Positions 43,872 to 52,668 of a stretch of 64,000 bases of DNA are shown here, in pieces. Both the position numbers and the translations under genes were made by a program. The stretch covers positions 1 through 64,000 of the forward strand of contig NZ_JAGZSD010000003.1 in assembly GCF_018381315.1 (NCBI RefSeq). The letters are read 5' to 3'. Within the stretch, counting starts at the first letter, position 1. Every line of letters begins with the position of its first letter. The notes beneath the pieces were generated by a model. The model ran no database searches. It was given only the letters and a program-made list of their open reading frames with translations, and was not told the DNA's origin. The stretch comes from Anaerostipes sp. (lineage in GTDB: Bacteria; Bacillota; Clostridia; Lachnospirales; Lachnospiraceae).

Positions 43872-44294
43872 AACTTTAATCTCCTTTACTTTAAAAGTAG
43901 CGTGAAATTAAGACATAAAATGATTTTTATGCTACACAAGTATAAGTTGATTTAATATAAGTCATTGAAATGTCAATTGATTTTATAATCTGTATTCTGT
44001 ATTACAATACTGTGCCCGCTTCGCTAATTATCAGTCAATGCTTCTGCTGTATATTTGTGAATCTGCTTTCTCGAATATTCATTTTTATATAATCAACTCC
44101 CCTCTTTTTATTTATTTCTTAATTTACTTATACTACTATTCTAAATCATTATTTTTTGAAATTCAATAACTATTTTAAATTAAAATAATTTCTTCAAAAA
44201 CAAATATATTTATTTTCAGAAAATATATTTATTATATAAAAATATTGATAAAAAATGTTATAATAAGAGAAAAAGGAAATGAGGTGATACACTT
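43872..44294. other. AT-rich divergent intergenic region
   Basis: 423 bases with no convincing gene, very AT-rich, between the divergent subtilase and BlaI-type genes. Near the right side there are direct repeats and a TATAAT (44259-44264) for the BlaI-type gene. No clear subtilase promoter was identified with confidence. BlaI-type operators with TACA/TGTA half sites may lie here: TGTATTCTGTATTACA at about 43991-44006 has partial symmetry. Confidence 0.5.
44202..44233 (+). repeat. 13-base direct repeat before the BlaI-type gene
   Basis: AAATATATTTATT occurs at 44202-44214 and again at 44221-44233, a step of 19 bases, just upstream of the TATAAT for the BlaI-type gene. Two equal sites one to two helical turns apart are compatible with a cooperative regulator, but such AT-rich repeats can arise by chance. 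Confidence 0.4.
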
Positions 44295-44678
44295 ATGGGT
44301 TATAAGAAATTGACCCAAAGTCAGCTTAATATTATGAAAACATTATGGAACACAGATCATGCCATGGTTGCATCTGACTTTGTAAAGATTAATCCATCCC
44401 AAAATCTTAACAGTGTCCAGTCTGCCTTGCGGGCTCTTTTGAAGAAAGGCTATATTCAGGTTTCGGAGATTGTATATAGTGGAAAGGTCTTAACCAGAAG
44501 CTATATTCCTGTGATTTCTGCAGAGGATTATGTTACAGACAGTTGTTCCGATCTTCTGACAGACTATTTATCTACCAATATTATTTCAAACTTCATAGAA
44601 AAAGAGGAGGACATGGAAACCCTTGAACGATTACAGTCTATGCTGCAAAAACGCAGAGATGAATTGGAAGGGAGGTAA
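44295..44678 (+). CDS. BlaI/MecI-family repressor
   Basis: A 127-residue protein with the penicillinase-repressor winged helix: LTQSQLNIMKTLWNTDHAMVASDFV, then the recognition segment NSVQSALRALLKKGYIQVSE. The C-terminal part is a short dimerisation helix with many Glu and Arg. In BlaI, signalling by the membrane protease cleaves this region. AGGTGA precedes the ATG. It ends 6 bases before the M56 gene, the standard BlaI-BlaR pairing. Targets probably include this operon and perhaps the divergent subtilase genes. Confidence 0.88.
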   Translation: MGYKKLTQSQLNIMKTLWNTDHAMVASDFVKINPSQNLNSVQSALRALLKKGYIQVSEIVYSGKVLTRSYIPVISAEDYVTDSCSDLLTDYLSTNIISNFIEKEEDMETLERLQSMLQKRRDELEGR

Positions 44679-44684
44679 GCCTAT

Positions 44685-45833
44685 ATGCTCGGACCATCTT
44701 ACGGATCTGTATTGACTTGTTGCGCGTTCAGTTCGTTACTGATGATTTTCATCTGGGTAGCATCCAGGAATCCCAAGTTTATTCTACGAAATGGGACTTC
44801 TATTTTATTTGTCAGTATTCTTCTGATTATTTTACGATTATTTGTCCCTTTTAATTTTATTTTTTCATGGGATATTTATTCTGAAAAAATTGTTCCGACT
44901 CTATTAACTGTATTTTATTGGAAGATTTTTTCCATAATACTTATGGACTATCTTATAGCTGTTTTCGTTATTGTGGCTGTCATACGGCTGCTGATTTACT
45001 TTCACAGGTTATCTGCTTTTCGTAAACTTAAGAAAATTTCTTCACCACTGTCGGACCACAATATAAATCAGCTTCTTGTAGATATTTTACAAGAACATGG
45101 CTGTAAGAAGCATATCCCCATATACTGTATTCCTTCTATCGGAACTCCTGCCATTGCGGGGCTGATTCATCCGATTATCATCTTGCCTGAGACTGATTAT
45201 TCTTATGAGCAATTACAGTTTATTTTAGAACATGAGCTGCAGCATTATCTTCACCATGATTTATGGTTAAAGTTCTTCTGTGAGATCATGGTATGTCTCT
45301 ACTGGTGGAATCCCTTGTCATACATCATCCGCAGACAGCTAAAGAATGTTTTAGAATATGACAATGATCTGCAGATTACAAAGTCTATGCCTGAGCATCA
45401 GCGGTTAGATTATGCACAAACTCTTTTAAATACGGCTGCGCCTAAAAAAGTTCCTAACGGTCTTCCCACCATGCATTTTCGGGAGGCGGAACCTACCTGT
45501 ATGGAGATGCGTTTATGTTTACTTATGAATCGTGAGAGTGCAGACCACCGAAAGATTTCTCAGTGGATTTACATAGGGTTTGTTTTGATCATTCTTCTGC
45601 TTTCGGTCTGTTTTATCATAGAACCAAGATCTATTCCTTCTGAAGTGGAAGAAACAACCTTTGAAGAGCCAACAAAGAAAAATACTTTTTTCATTAAAAG
45701 ATCGGATCAGCAGGGCTATGATATGTACGTTAATAATAAATTATGCGGAAGACTGGACGGTTTGGAACTTTTTCAGGGATACAAAGTTTATAAAACAAAA
45801 AAGGAGGCATTACATTATGAAAAAATTAAGTAA
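44685..45833 (+). CDS. M56 family membrane metallopeptidase (BlaR1-like, no beta-lactam sensor)
   Basis: A 382-residue protein with about four membrane helices and a zinc-protease site HELQH (within LEHELQHYLHHD) plus VLEYDNDLQ downstream, which may supply the third ligand. BlaR1 and MecR1 carry a 250-residue penicillin-binding sensor at the C-terminus. Here only about 70 residues follow the last helix, so it cannot sense beta-lactams that way. It probably cleaves the BlaI-type repressor after another signal. GGGAGG lies before the ATG. Its end overlaps the start of the 81-residue exported gene by 17 bases. Confidence 0.85.
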   Translation: MLGPSYGSVLTCCAFSSLLMIFIWVASRNPKFILRNGTSILFVSILLIILRLFVPFNFIFSWDIYSEKIVPTLLTVFYWKIFSIILMDYLIAVFVIVAVIRLLIYFHRLSAFRKLKKISSPLSDHNINQLLVDILQEHGCKKHIPIYCIPSIGTPAIAGLIHPIIILPETDYSYEQLQFILEHELQHYLHHDLWLKFFCEIMVCLYWWNPLSYIIRRQLKNVLEYDNDLQITKSMPEHQRLDYAQTLLNTAAPKKVPNGLPTMHFREAEPTCMEMRLCLLMNRESADHRKISQWIYIGFVLIILLLSVCFIIEPRSIPSEVEETTFEEPTKKNTFFIKRSDQQGYDMYVNNKLCGRLDGLELFQGYKVYKTKKEALHYEKIK

Positions 45834-46062
45834 AAATTTATTGACGGTCGGTATATTATGTTTATTTTCAGCTATAGTTTTTGTGATTCCAGTTTCTGCT
45901 GCCGAAAATGCTGCTCCAGAAACATCTTTACAAACTTCTGATATGACCATCTTCAGTGCCGATATTATTTGGCGTTATAAAACAGAAAACGGAAAGCTAT
46001 ATAAAAGAAAATTTAATACATCTACAAATAAATGGATTGGAGAATGGATTCTTGTAAAATAA
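45817..46062 (+). CDS. Small exported protein coupled to the BlaI/M56 pair
   Basis: An 81-residue protein with a clear signal peptide (KKLSKNLLTVGILCLFSAIV, cleavage likely after PVSA). The mature part is about 52 residues: an acidic/Ser-Thr linker, then a basic-aromatic end (IIWRYKTENGKLYKRKF and KWIGEWILVK) that could form a small beta hairpin. AAGGAGG precedes the ATG, which lies within the M56 gene's end, so translation is coupled. It may be the extracellular ligand, a substrate of the M56 protease, or a cell-wall peptide. The family is not recognised by name. Confidence 0.7.
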   Translation: MKKLSKNLLTVGILCLFSAIVFVIPVSAAENAAPETSLQTSDMTIFSADIIWRYKTENGKLYKRKFNTSTNKWIGEWILVK

Positions 46063-46148
46063 TAGGGGAGAAGAAAAAAACCGTTAACGAACCTCCAGAG
46101 AACGAAGCGTGGTTTGCAGATCACTCAGAACATCTTTAGATACAGGAC

Positions 46149-46179
46149 AGGCAACAGTCCCTTATAGGGGCTGTTGCCT
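46149..46179. terminator. Hairpin between convergent genes
   Basis: AGGCAACAGTCCC and GGGGCTGTTGCCT pair almost perfectly around TTATA. The T-run is poor on both strands, so it is a weaker terminator or an mRNA-stabilising stem shared by the convergent transcripts. Confidence 0.55.
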
Positions 46180-46240
46180 GCTCTATATTCCGACTATAGT
46201 ACACTGATTTGTAAAATCAATCCTTGAGATAAAACTATCT

Positions 46241-48037
46241 TTATTGTTTCTGGGTGATTCCTTTTCCTGTATTGGGATATTCTGCTGAATAAACCTGATC
46301 TGTAAGGAAAAGACAAAGGAGCATGGAACAGGACAAAATCACGGCTTTAGGCTGAAGTCTCTTTATTATATTATCAAGAAACGGTGCAAGGACATATACG
46401 ATGGCCAGTCCGCCGATGCCGAAAACAAGCAGACCTTCTGCACAGATCCTGCCATGAAAATTCAGGAAATAGCCGCTGTAATCCCACCATCTCTCTCCGT
46501 TATGAGTTATTTCTAAAAAAACGGAGGTGAAATATTCTACACATCCGCAGAGAACTACAATACTGATAAACTCTAAAATTGGTTTGTGTCTTATTTTATT
46601 TAAGACGGTTAAGATGAGAATACCGCCGACTCCATAAATGGGAAGCCAGGGTCCGTGAAGCAGTCCTCTGTTGATGAAAGTACCGCTGGATATCAGATGC
46701 AGGCTCACCTCCCATACCCATCCAAGGAAGGACAGAATAAAGAAAATAAGCGTCAGAGACCATACGGTATAACGGCGCATATAATGCAGAGTTTCGATTC
46801 TGCTGCGTTTTGTATTTTCCGGTATGATACTAAGCCTTGTGGGATAAGACTTTCCGTCAGCCGCATCTTTCATTGCCTGTATGTGGATCTGTTCCGTCTG
46901 ACAATCTTCATATTCTTTTTCGGTCTGAGTATTAATAAATATGATGCCGAGATAGTCTGAAAAAATTCTGCTGAGCTTTGTGCGGCGGTCCTGAAAATGG
47001 CTGGTTTCATCTAATACCCGGATGACATCCCTGTATGCAGACTGGAGTTCCTTTTCTTCTGCTTTTTCAAACAGATATCTGTCATTCATCAGATCTGAAT
47101 GACAGATCCCTTTTGTTTTTGCCTCATGTCTCAGATATGTATAGTATTCACAGAAAGCTGCTGTCTGGTAAGCGTTTGAATAAAAAACAGCACTCAGTCC
47201 AAAAGTCATAAGCTTCAGCAGTCTCCAGCCCAAAAAGGAAAGTTCAAATACAAAGCACTGCCATTTATGCCCATTCATGATCTCTCTGGACAGCCGGATG
47301 GCATCCCTGGATTTAACCGACGGATTTTCCGCCACAATATAAGGCACCAGATAATAAGAATATTTTTTTATAATACCCCCAATGACTGTAAAGGACCACA
47401 AGGCCTGCAAAACAGATACGGCAAGCATGGTTTTGGCCGCGTTGAGCCATTTTTTAACGCGGAGCAGAAACAAAACACGCTGGGCAGGAACTTTGCGGTA
47501 AATACGTCCTTCCAGAAACATTCTCCTGGAGATGACTGAAAACATATTTACAATAAGAATCCAAAAGGATAAAACCGCAGTTAGACAAAGGACCAGAAAA
47601 ATGATCAGTGTAATATTTCGGGAACCAAACAGAGAATTTAAGCCTGAAGCCAATGTGACCAGGACAGACCCGGAGGTAACAGCATTGAGTATCCTGGCAA
47701 AAACACCCCGGCTTCTTCCGAATGCAGGATTTGATTTTTTAGATGCTTCGATATGCTCCCGCTCTATTTTTTTTGAAAGCTTCCTGCCTCCCTCTGTGTC
47801 ACCGGCTGCAATATCTTCTGCCACATCCACAATTCCTTTTGAAGGAGTGACTGTTCCGGATGCAGCTGCATGGGTGATCTCAGAGGAATAGGTTTTAATT
47901 GAAGCAAGGGAATCTGAAAACTCAGAACCCAGGAAAGCAGAAATTAGACAGATGGCAAGAAACAGAACGTAGTGCTTTTTCACAGACTGCCTGGCCTGCT
48001 TCTTCATTTCTTTTCTTGTCAAAATTCTCATCTCCAT
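46241..48037 (-). CDS. Membrane protein: DUF975 plus ABC_trans_CmpB domains
   Basis: A 598-residue polytopic membrane protein. The N-terminal 320 residues have the DUF975 pattern (LTRKEMKKQARQSVKKHYVLFL, then NPSVKSRDAIRLSREIMNGHKW). The C-terminal 180 residues match the 'putative ABC-transporter type IV' CmpB domain (NRGLLHGPWLPIYGVGG, GERWWDYSGYFLNFHGRICAE). The two are usually separate proteins in Clostridia. No ATPase gene is adjacent. Translation is coupled to the radical SAM gene by a 10-base overlap. Its role is unknown; a part in envelope homeostasis is only a guess. Confidence 0.75.
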   Translation of the reverse strand: MEMRILTRKEMKKQARQSVKKHYVLFLAICLISAFLGSEFSDSLASIKTYSSEITHAAASGTVTPSKGIVDVAEDIAAGDTEGGRKLSKKIEREHIEASKKSNPAFGRSRGVFARILNAVTSGSVLVTLASGLNSLFGSRNITLIIFLVLCLTAVLSFWILIVNMFSVISRRMFLEGRIYRKVPAQRVLFLLRVKKWLNAAKTMLAVSVLQALWSFTVIGGIIKKYSYYLVPYIVAENPSVKSRDAIRLSREIMNGHKWQCFVFELSFLGWRLLKLMTFGLSAVFYSNAYQTAAFCEYYTYLRHEAKTKGICHSDLMNDRYLFEKAEEKELQSAYRDVIRVLDETSHFQDRRTKLSRIFSDYLGIIFINTQTEKEYEDCQTEQIHIQAMKDAADGKSYPTRLSIIPENTKRSRIETLHYMRRYTVWSLTLIFFILSFLGWVWEVSLHLISSGTFINRGLLHGPWLPIYGVGGILILTVLNKIRHKPILEFISIVVLCGCVEYFTSVFLEITHNGERWWDYSGYFLNFHGRICAEGLLVFGIGGLAIVYVLAPFLDNIIKRLQPKAVILSCSMLLCLFLTDQVYSAEYPNTGKGITQKQ

Positions 48038-49743
48038 ATCCGGACCACGTAAGCCTGATGGTTTAAGGGGTCTCTTTTTTGATAGTCAAAAAGCAGGAGA
48101 GTCTCTTTCCTGCTCCTGTCTCCGGCCACATCAAACTGGAATTTTTCAATGTGGGACATCTTGCGCAGATTCTTATTGGCATATGCGGAGAGGTCCGGAT
48201 CCTTTGGAAAAACATTGTCATACAAATGAAAAAGTTCTTCTTTGTTTACCGTGTACTCTCCGGAAAAAGACGGCCTGTTTTTGATATTTTCTCTCAGGTA
48301 TAAATCATAGGTTAAGAGCTCCCTAAACAAAGGAAGCTTTTTCTCATCAGCCGATTGACAGATGAATTGGTATAGGATCTCATAGGTAGAAATCCGGGAA
48401 TGATTCATTTTATGAAATCCGTTCTCTTCATAAAAATTCCCCAGACACTGATACATATGAAAAGGGGAAGAAAATTCATGTTCCAAATGTGTCAGTGTAT
48501 TGGTAAACTGTCCGCTGTTATAATAAATCTCCACCATACTTTCTATGGACTTTAAGACCAGCATATCTTCATAAGGAAGCCATTTGGTATACAGCACTTC
48601 ATAAGGAGGAGTATCTTTATACACAAGACCATAGCGCTGCTTTTGCTTTTCCATATGAGAGCCTTTGAGCACCTTTAAAAATCCAAGCTGCAGCTGTTCC
48701 GGCTTTATCTGATAGACATCATTAAACGAGGATGCAAAGCTGTGAAGATCTTCATATGGAAGTCCTGCAATCAGATCCAGATGCTGATGGATATTGTGCC
48801 CTTCGTTGATCCTATTGACAATTCCTGCTACTGTTTTAAAATCCATTGTCCGGCGGATTTCGCTGATAGTCTCCGGATTTGTTGATTGTACACCGATTTC
48901 CAGCTGAATCAGGCCGGGGCGCATATCTGAGATCAGCTTGAGTTCTTTTTCTTTCAGCAGATCAGCTGCCACTTCAAAATGAAAATTTGTAACTCCGTTG
49001 TCATGTTCTTTAAGATAACTCCATATGGCCATGGCATGTGTCCGATTGCAGTTAAAGGTTCTGTCTACAAACTTTACCTGTGGAACCCTGCGGTCAATAA
49101 AAAACTGTAATTCCTTTTTCACAAGAGACAGATCCCTGAAGCGCAGGCATTTATCAATGGAAGAAAGGCAATAGCTGCAGGAGAACGGACAGCCGCGGCT
49201 GGATTCATAATAAATAATCTTGTGCTGAAAATCTTCCATATGATCATATACAAAAGGAACACGGCTCAGGTCCATCACCGGTCTCCACGGGTTATCTATA
49301 ATTTTTTCTCCCTGTCTCCAGGTGATCCCGGAGATCTGTGAAAGATTCTCTTTTTTGCCATGGTAATAGTCCATCAGTTCCAAAAATGTCTCTTCTCCTT
49401 CTCCCTTGATCACTCCGGTCACCTGGGGACAGCGCATCAGGACATTTTGGGCATCATAAGAAACCTCCGGGCCTCCCAGCCAGACCGGAAGGAAGGGCAA
49501 AAGCTTTTTGATTTCCCTCAGGATTCTCTCTACATATTCTATGTTCCAGATATAGCAGGAAAAGCAAAGCAGATCCGGCTTTTGTTTATATAAATCCATC
49601 AGGATATCGTCTGTCTGCTGATTGATCGTATATTCGGCAATGGAAATTTCCTTTCGGTAAGGTTCTGCATAAGACCGCAGGCAGTAGACAGCCAGATTGG
49701 AATGGATATATTTTGCGTTGACCGCAGTAAGTATAACGTTCAT
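48028..49743 (-). CDS. B12-binding radical SAM protein (DUF4080 type)
   Basis: A 571-residue enzyme: an N-terminal B12-binding-like Rossmann domain (about 1-135; NVILTAVNAKYIHSNLAV is the family's usual start), a radical SAM core with SSRGCPFSCSYC (CX3CX2C for the 4Fe-4S cluster), and a C-terminal DUF4080 region (from about 370). This set is common in Clostridia with no known substrate. It is not a methylthiotransferase, as no TRAM or UPF0004 domain is seen. CAGGAGAC precedes the ATG. Confidence 0.85.
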   Translation of the reverse strand: MNVILTAVNAKYIHSNLAVYCLRSYAEPYRKEISIAEYTINQQTDDILMDLYKQKPDLLCFSCYIWNIEYVERILREIKKLLPFLPVWLGGPEVSYDAQNVLMRCPQVTGVIKGEGEETFLELMDYYHGKKENLSQISGITWRQGEKIIDNPWRPVMDLSRVPFVYDHMEDFQHKIIYYESSRGCPFSCSYCLSSIDKCLRFRDLSLVKKELQFFIDRRVPQVKFVDRTFNCNRTHAMAIWSYLKEHDNGVTNFHFEVAADLLKEKELKLISDMRPGLIQLEIGVQSTNPETISEIRRTMDFKTVAGIVNRINEGHNIHQHLDLIAGLPYEDLHSFASSFNDVYQIKPEQLQLGFLKVLKGSHMEKQKQRYGLVYKDTPPYEVLYTKWLPYEDMLVLKSIESMVEIYYNSGQFTNTLTHLEHEFSSPFHMYQCLGNFYEENGFHKMNHSRISTYEILYQFICQSADEKKLPLFRELLTYDLYLRENIKNRPSFSGEYTVNKEELFHLYDNVFPKDPDLSAYANKNLRKMSHIEKFQFDVAGDRSRKETLLLFDYQKRDPLNHQAYVVRIWR

Positions 49744-49758
49744 TGATGTCTCCTGTAT

Positions 49759-50118
49759 TTATATGATTTCTGCTCCGAATGGCATTAATGCCAGTTTTGC
49801 TATCTTAAAATGCTGAAGCCCGAATGGGATGCCGATGATCGTGATGCACAGAAAGGCACCCATAACGGCAGATCCTGCAGCCATCGGCAGGCCGGTAACG
49901 ATAAGCCAGATAATATTTAGCAGCATAGAACCGGCACCGCCGCCGTAACGAACCTCTTTGCCGAACGGCCAAAAGCTTAAAGATGCAAACTTAAAGCACT
50001 GAACGCCTACCGGTATTCCTATAATAGTAATACACCAGAGGCATCCGGCAAGACACCAGCCGATTCCGCTTACAAAACCACCGCAGATAAACCACAATAT
50101 ATTTCCAAAACAGCCCAT
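49759..50118 (-). CDS. YccF domain membrane protein
   Basis: A 119-residue protein with two copies of the YccF motif, each reading close to CITIIGIP.G.Q.FK.A.L...PFG.E (around residues 29-54 and 91-117), and about three hydrophobic helices. YccF proteins are small inner-membrane proteins without assigned function. AGGAGG is 8 bases before the ATG. It is followed by a 15-base gap to the radical SAM gene, so these minus-strand genes likely form an operon. Confidence 0.88.
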   Translation of the reverse strand: MGCFGNILWFICGGFVSGIGWCLAGCLWCITIIGIPVGVQCFKFASLSFWPFGKEVRYGGGAGSMLLNIIWLIVTGLPMAAGSAVMGAFLCITIIGIPFGLQHFKIAKLALMPFGAEII

Positions 50119-50129
50119 AATTATTCCTC

Positions 50130-51986
50130 CTAATCTCTTGTTCTTTTGCTTTTGAAATAGATAAAATCATCGATGGAAGCAAGAATATCCTGAAAATCTT
50201 CCTTAGGTGCCAGTTCAATATATTTTTTCAGAAGCTTCCGTTCATCCTTCTTATAAGGACCGTAAAAAATATCAAACAGATTATGACCTCTCAGATAAAT
50301 CTTGATCTCTTCCATATGCTGTTTGACATCCTCAGGTGATGTCAGAGTTCTTCCCAGCACTTCAATCAAATGCCGGCCGCTCTGCAGCCGGTGAAGATAT
50401 TCCTGCCACTTTTGAAATAATATTTCATAAAAATCTTCCTCTGTCTGCAGCAGATTTAAACTTACCATAACCGATGGATTCAAAAAATAGTTTTCAAAGG
50501 AATAATACTTAAGTATCAGCACATTCCTTCTGGTTACCTTCGGCAGAGGATCAACATCAGATATGCTCCGCTCATCATAATATCTGCAGAGCTGTTTTCC
50601 GAGAACATCAGGATCTTTTCCGTCACTGTCTCTGATCATCAGAAACTGATCCTTCAGATAAATCTGGTTCATGTATTTCAGATTAGCGTAAGTCTTAATG
50701 TTTGTGCAGCTGTTTGTGGTTATGATCGCGACCCGCTTCAACCGCCCCTCGCTGTCACAGACTTCGGAATAATAACGTTCCAGCAAAAGAGGAAGACGGC
50801 TTTTATCCTGCTTTCCTTCCACAATAAAAACAAAATTTACATCCATCAGATCTGCGGCAGTATAGCCAAGATCATTAAGAATTTCCCCTAAATCCGTTTT
50901 TTCCCTTACAATGGAGTAGGCATCCTGATTGAGCAGAATCTGTTTGATCTGGCGGCTGTTAAAGTTAAAGATCAGATTAGGAGCATGTGTGGTAAACATC
51001 ACCTGATTCTTTTCGGAGAGCTTATAAAGAAGATCCCCTGCCGCTTTCTGCAGTTCCGGGTGAAGATAGATTTCAGGTACTTCCATCATGATAATGCATG
51101 GGATCTTGGCAGACACTTCCACGTAGGCTTCCAGCAGGGATAGGATATAGATGCTTCTTATGCCCTTTCCCTGCCGCTCCACAGTTCTTGCTTCCTGATG
51201 TTCTCTGCTGCTGATCATAGAGCGGACTTTTAACAGAGCGTTCATGTCATAGTTCATATAATATAACACGTCGCCCACTCCTCCGTTTTTGTGGAAGCTT
51301 TTATTGACTTTTTCCACAAAGCGGTCCAGATTCAGATGGTACAGTTTATATTCAAATAATTTGGAGGTCTCAAAAGCGTTCAGTTCTTCCGGCATCTTCT
51401 GATTAATCAGACCGATGCACTGGAAGCAGTGAGTGCACTGCTTCTTTCTGTCAAACAGACAGCAGTCAGAGCGCATCTGGGTCAGAAGTTTATCCTCCTG
51501 GCTGATAAATAGATCTTCCTGAATCTGGGAGATCTCTCTCTCCGTATCCATGTAATAAATCTTTGGAAAGACTTTAGGGATATAAGGATTATTTTTCTGA
51601 AAACCATCCTGATACAAAATCCTTCCGTTTCTGTTAGCTATGAAAGAGAAAGTCAGGCTGCCGTCCTGAAATGATGGGAGCCGTTCCCTAAAATTCTTCT
51701 CCCAGACATCGTATCTTTTATAGTGGCTTACAATTCCCTCTGAGTGAAGCAGCCTTAAATCCTCTGGAGTAATGGAAAGGCTGATACCGATCTCGATGTT
51801 CTGTCCTGAGGAGTGAAAATCATCTTCTGTGATCTCATACTGTCCTCCCGCTGCCCGCACAGCATCCAGGACAGAACTTTTTCCTGCGTTATTTTTTCCC
51901 ACAAGAATCAAAGCATTTTCAATATTGGTCAAATGCATGGTCTTGATAGATTTAAAGTTATGAATATAAAGGCTGGTGATCTGCAT
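50130..51986 (-). CDS. OLD-family ATPase with TOPRIM nuclease domain
   Basis: A 618-residue protein. The N-terminal SMC-like ATPase has Walker A GKNNAGKSS at about residue 31-39 and a Walker B-like MMEVPEIYLHPELQ with its D-loop HAPN; a C-terminal TOPRIM domain has FVFIVEGKQDKSRL (catalytic Glu) and MIRDSDGKD. It lacks the UvrD partner gene of Gabija systems. GGAG is 8 bases before the ATG at 51986; the frame is open 18 bases further. A cysteine group (CCLFDRKKQCTHCFQC, about 180-195) within the ATPase may bind zinc, a less usual feature. Defence or DNA-repair roles are both possible. Confidence 0.82.
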   Translation of the reverse strand: MQITSLYIHNFKSIKTMHLTNIENALILVGKNNAGKSSVLDAVRAAGGQYEITEDDFHSSGQNIEIGISLSITPEDLRLLHSEGIVSHYKRYDVWEKNFRERLPSFQDGSLTFSFIANRNGRILYQDGFQKNNPYIPKVFPKIYYMDTEREISQIQEDLFISQEDKLLTQMRSDCCLFDRKKQCTHCFQCIGLINQKMPEELNAFETSKLFEYKLYHLNLDRFVEKVNKSFHKNGGVGDVLYYMNYDMNALLKVRSMISSREHQEARTVERQGKGIRSIYILSLLEAYVEVSAKIPCIIMMEVPEIYLHPELQKAAGDLLYKLSEKNQVMFTTHAPNLIFNFNSRQIKQILLNQDAYSIVREKTDLGEILNDLGYTAADLMDVNFVFIVEGKQDKSRLPLLLERYYSEVCDSEGRLKRVAIITTNSCTNIKTYANLKYMNQIYLKDQFLMIRDSDGKDPDVLGKQLCRYYDERSISDVDPLPKVTRRNVLILKYYSFENYFLNPSVMVSLNLLQTEEDFYEILFQKWQEYLHRLQSGRHLIEVLGRTLTSPEDVKQHMEEIKIYLRGHNLFDIFYGPYKKDERKLLKKYIELAPKEDFQDILASIDDFIYFKSKRTRD

Positions 51987-52092
51987 AAGGAATTCTCCAA
52001 TCACATAAATATATTTTTATTCTATCATATTTTCTGATCCGGCAGTCAAATATATTCCCTATATCCGAAAAGTCCCTCCATGAAAAAGTTCA

Positions 52093-52650
52093 TTATATTT
52101 TACGGATAAGCCGATAAAACACAGGCAGATAGTACAGTCCGGAGACAGTCATCATACCTCCGCACACAATGATCAGAAGTATCTGAATATTCCCCGGCAT
52201 TTCGGGGAACAGGAGAAAAAATCCCATACACCAATAAGTTATCATTGTAGCAGCCTTGCCGATAAAGGCGGCTCCGTCCAGTTTTTTCCCGCGCAGCTTC
52301 ATGGCGGCCAGATTGCCCAGAAGCATATACAGTTCTTTGATGATAAAAATCAGAAACAGATATTGAAATCCATCAATCCTGCGTATCAGACAAAAGATCA
52401 CAGCCCCCAGAGTCAATTTGTCAGCGATAGGGTCCAGGGCTTTGCCCAGTTCCGTCACTTGATGCAGTTTTCTTGCCGCAATGCCGTCAAAGAAATCCGT
52501 GACGCCGGACAGAATGAGGACAGCCAGAGCCTTATATGTGCCGTTTACCGAATGGGCGTTTAGATAGGCATAAACAAACACCGGGATCAGCAGAATCCGG
52601 AAGCAGCTCATGAGATTTGGTATTGTAAAGAAATCTTTTTTCTGAAACAT
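52093..52650 (-). CDS. CDP-alcohol phosphatidyltransferase (PgsA-like)
   Basis: A 185-residue membrane enzyme with the CDP-alcohol phosphotransferase signature D-G-x2-A-R-x8-G-x3-D-x3-D within DFFDGIAARKLHQVTELG and KALDPIADK. It has about five helices. It probably makes phosphatidylglycerophosphate from CDP-diacylglycerol and glycerol 3-phosphate, judging by length and N-terminal IPNLMSCFRILLIPVFVY, but related alcohols cannot be excluded. It follows the recombinase gene by 18 bases. Confidence 0.88.
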   Translation of the reverse strand: MFQKKDFFTIPNLMSCFRILLIPVFVYAYLNAHSVNGTYKALAVLILSGVTDFFDGIAARKLHQVTELGKALDPIADKLTLGAVIFCLIRRIDGFQYLFLIFIIKELYMLLGNLAAMKLRGKKLDGAAFIGKAATMITYWCMGFFLLFPEMPGNIQILLIIVCGGMMTVSGLYYLPVFYRLIRKI

Positions 52651-52668
52651 TTTTATAGGTCTCTCCTT

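Noticed and set aside
44685..45833. Beta-lactam resistance sensor (BlaR1/MecR1)
   Set aside because: The penicillin-binding sensor domain is missing and no beta-lactamase or PBP2a gene is nearby.
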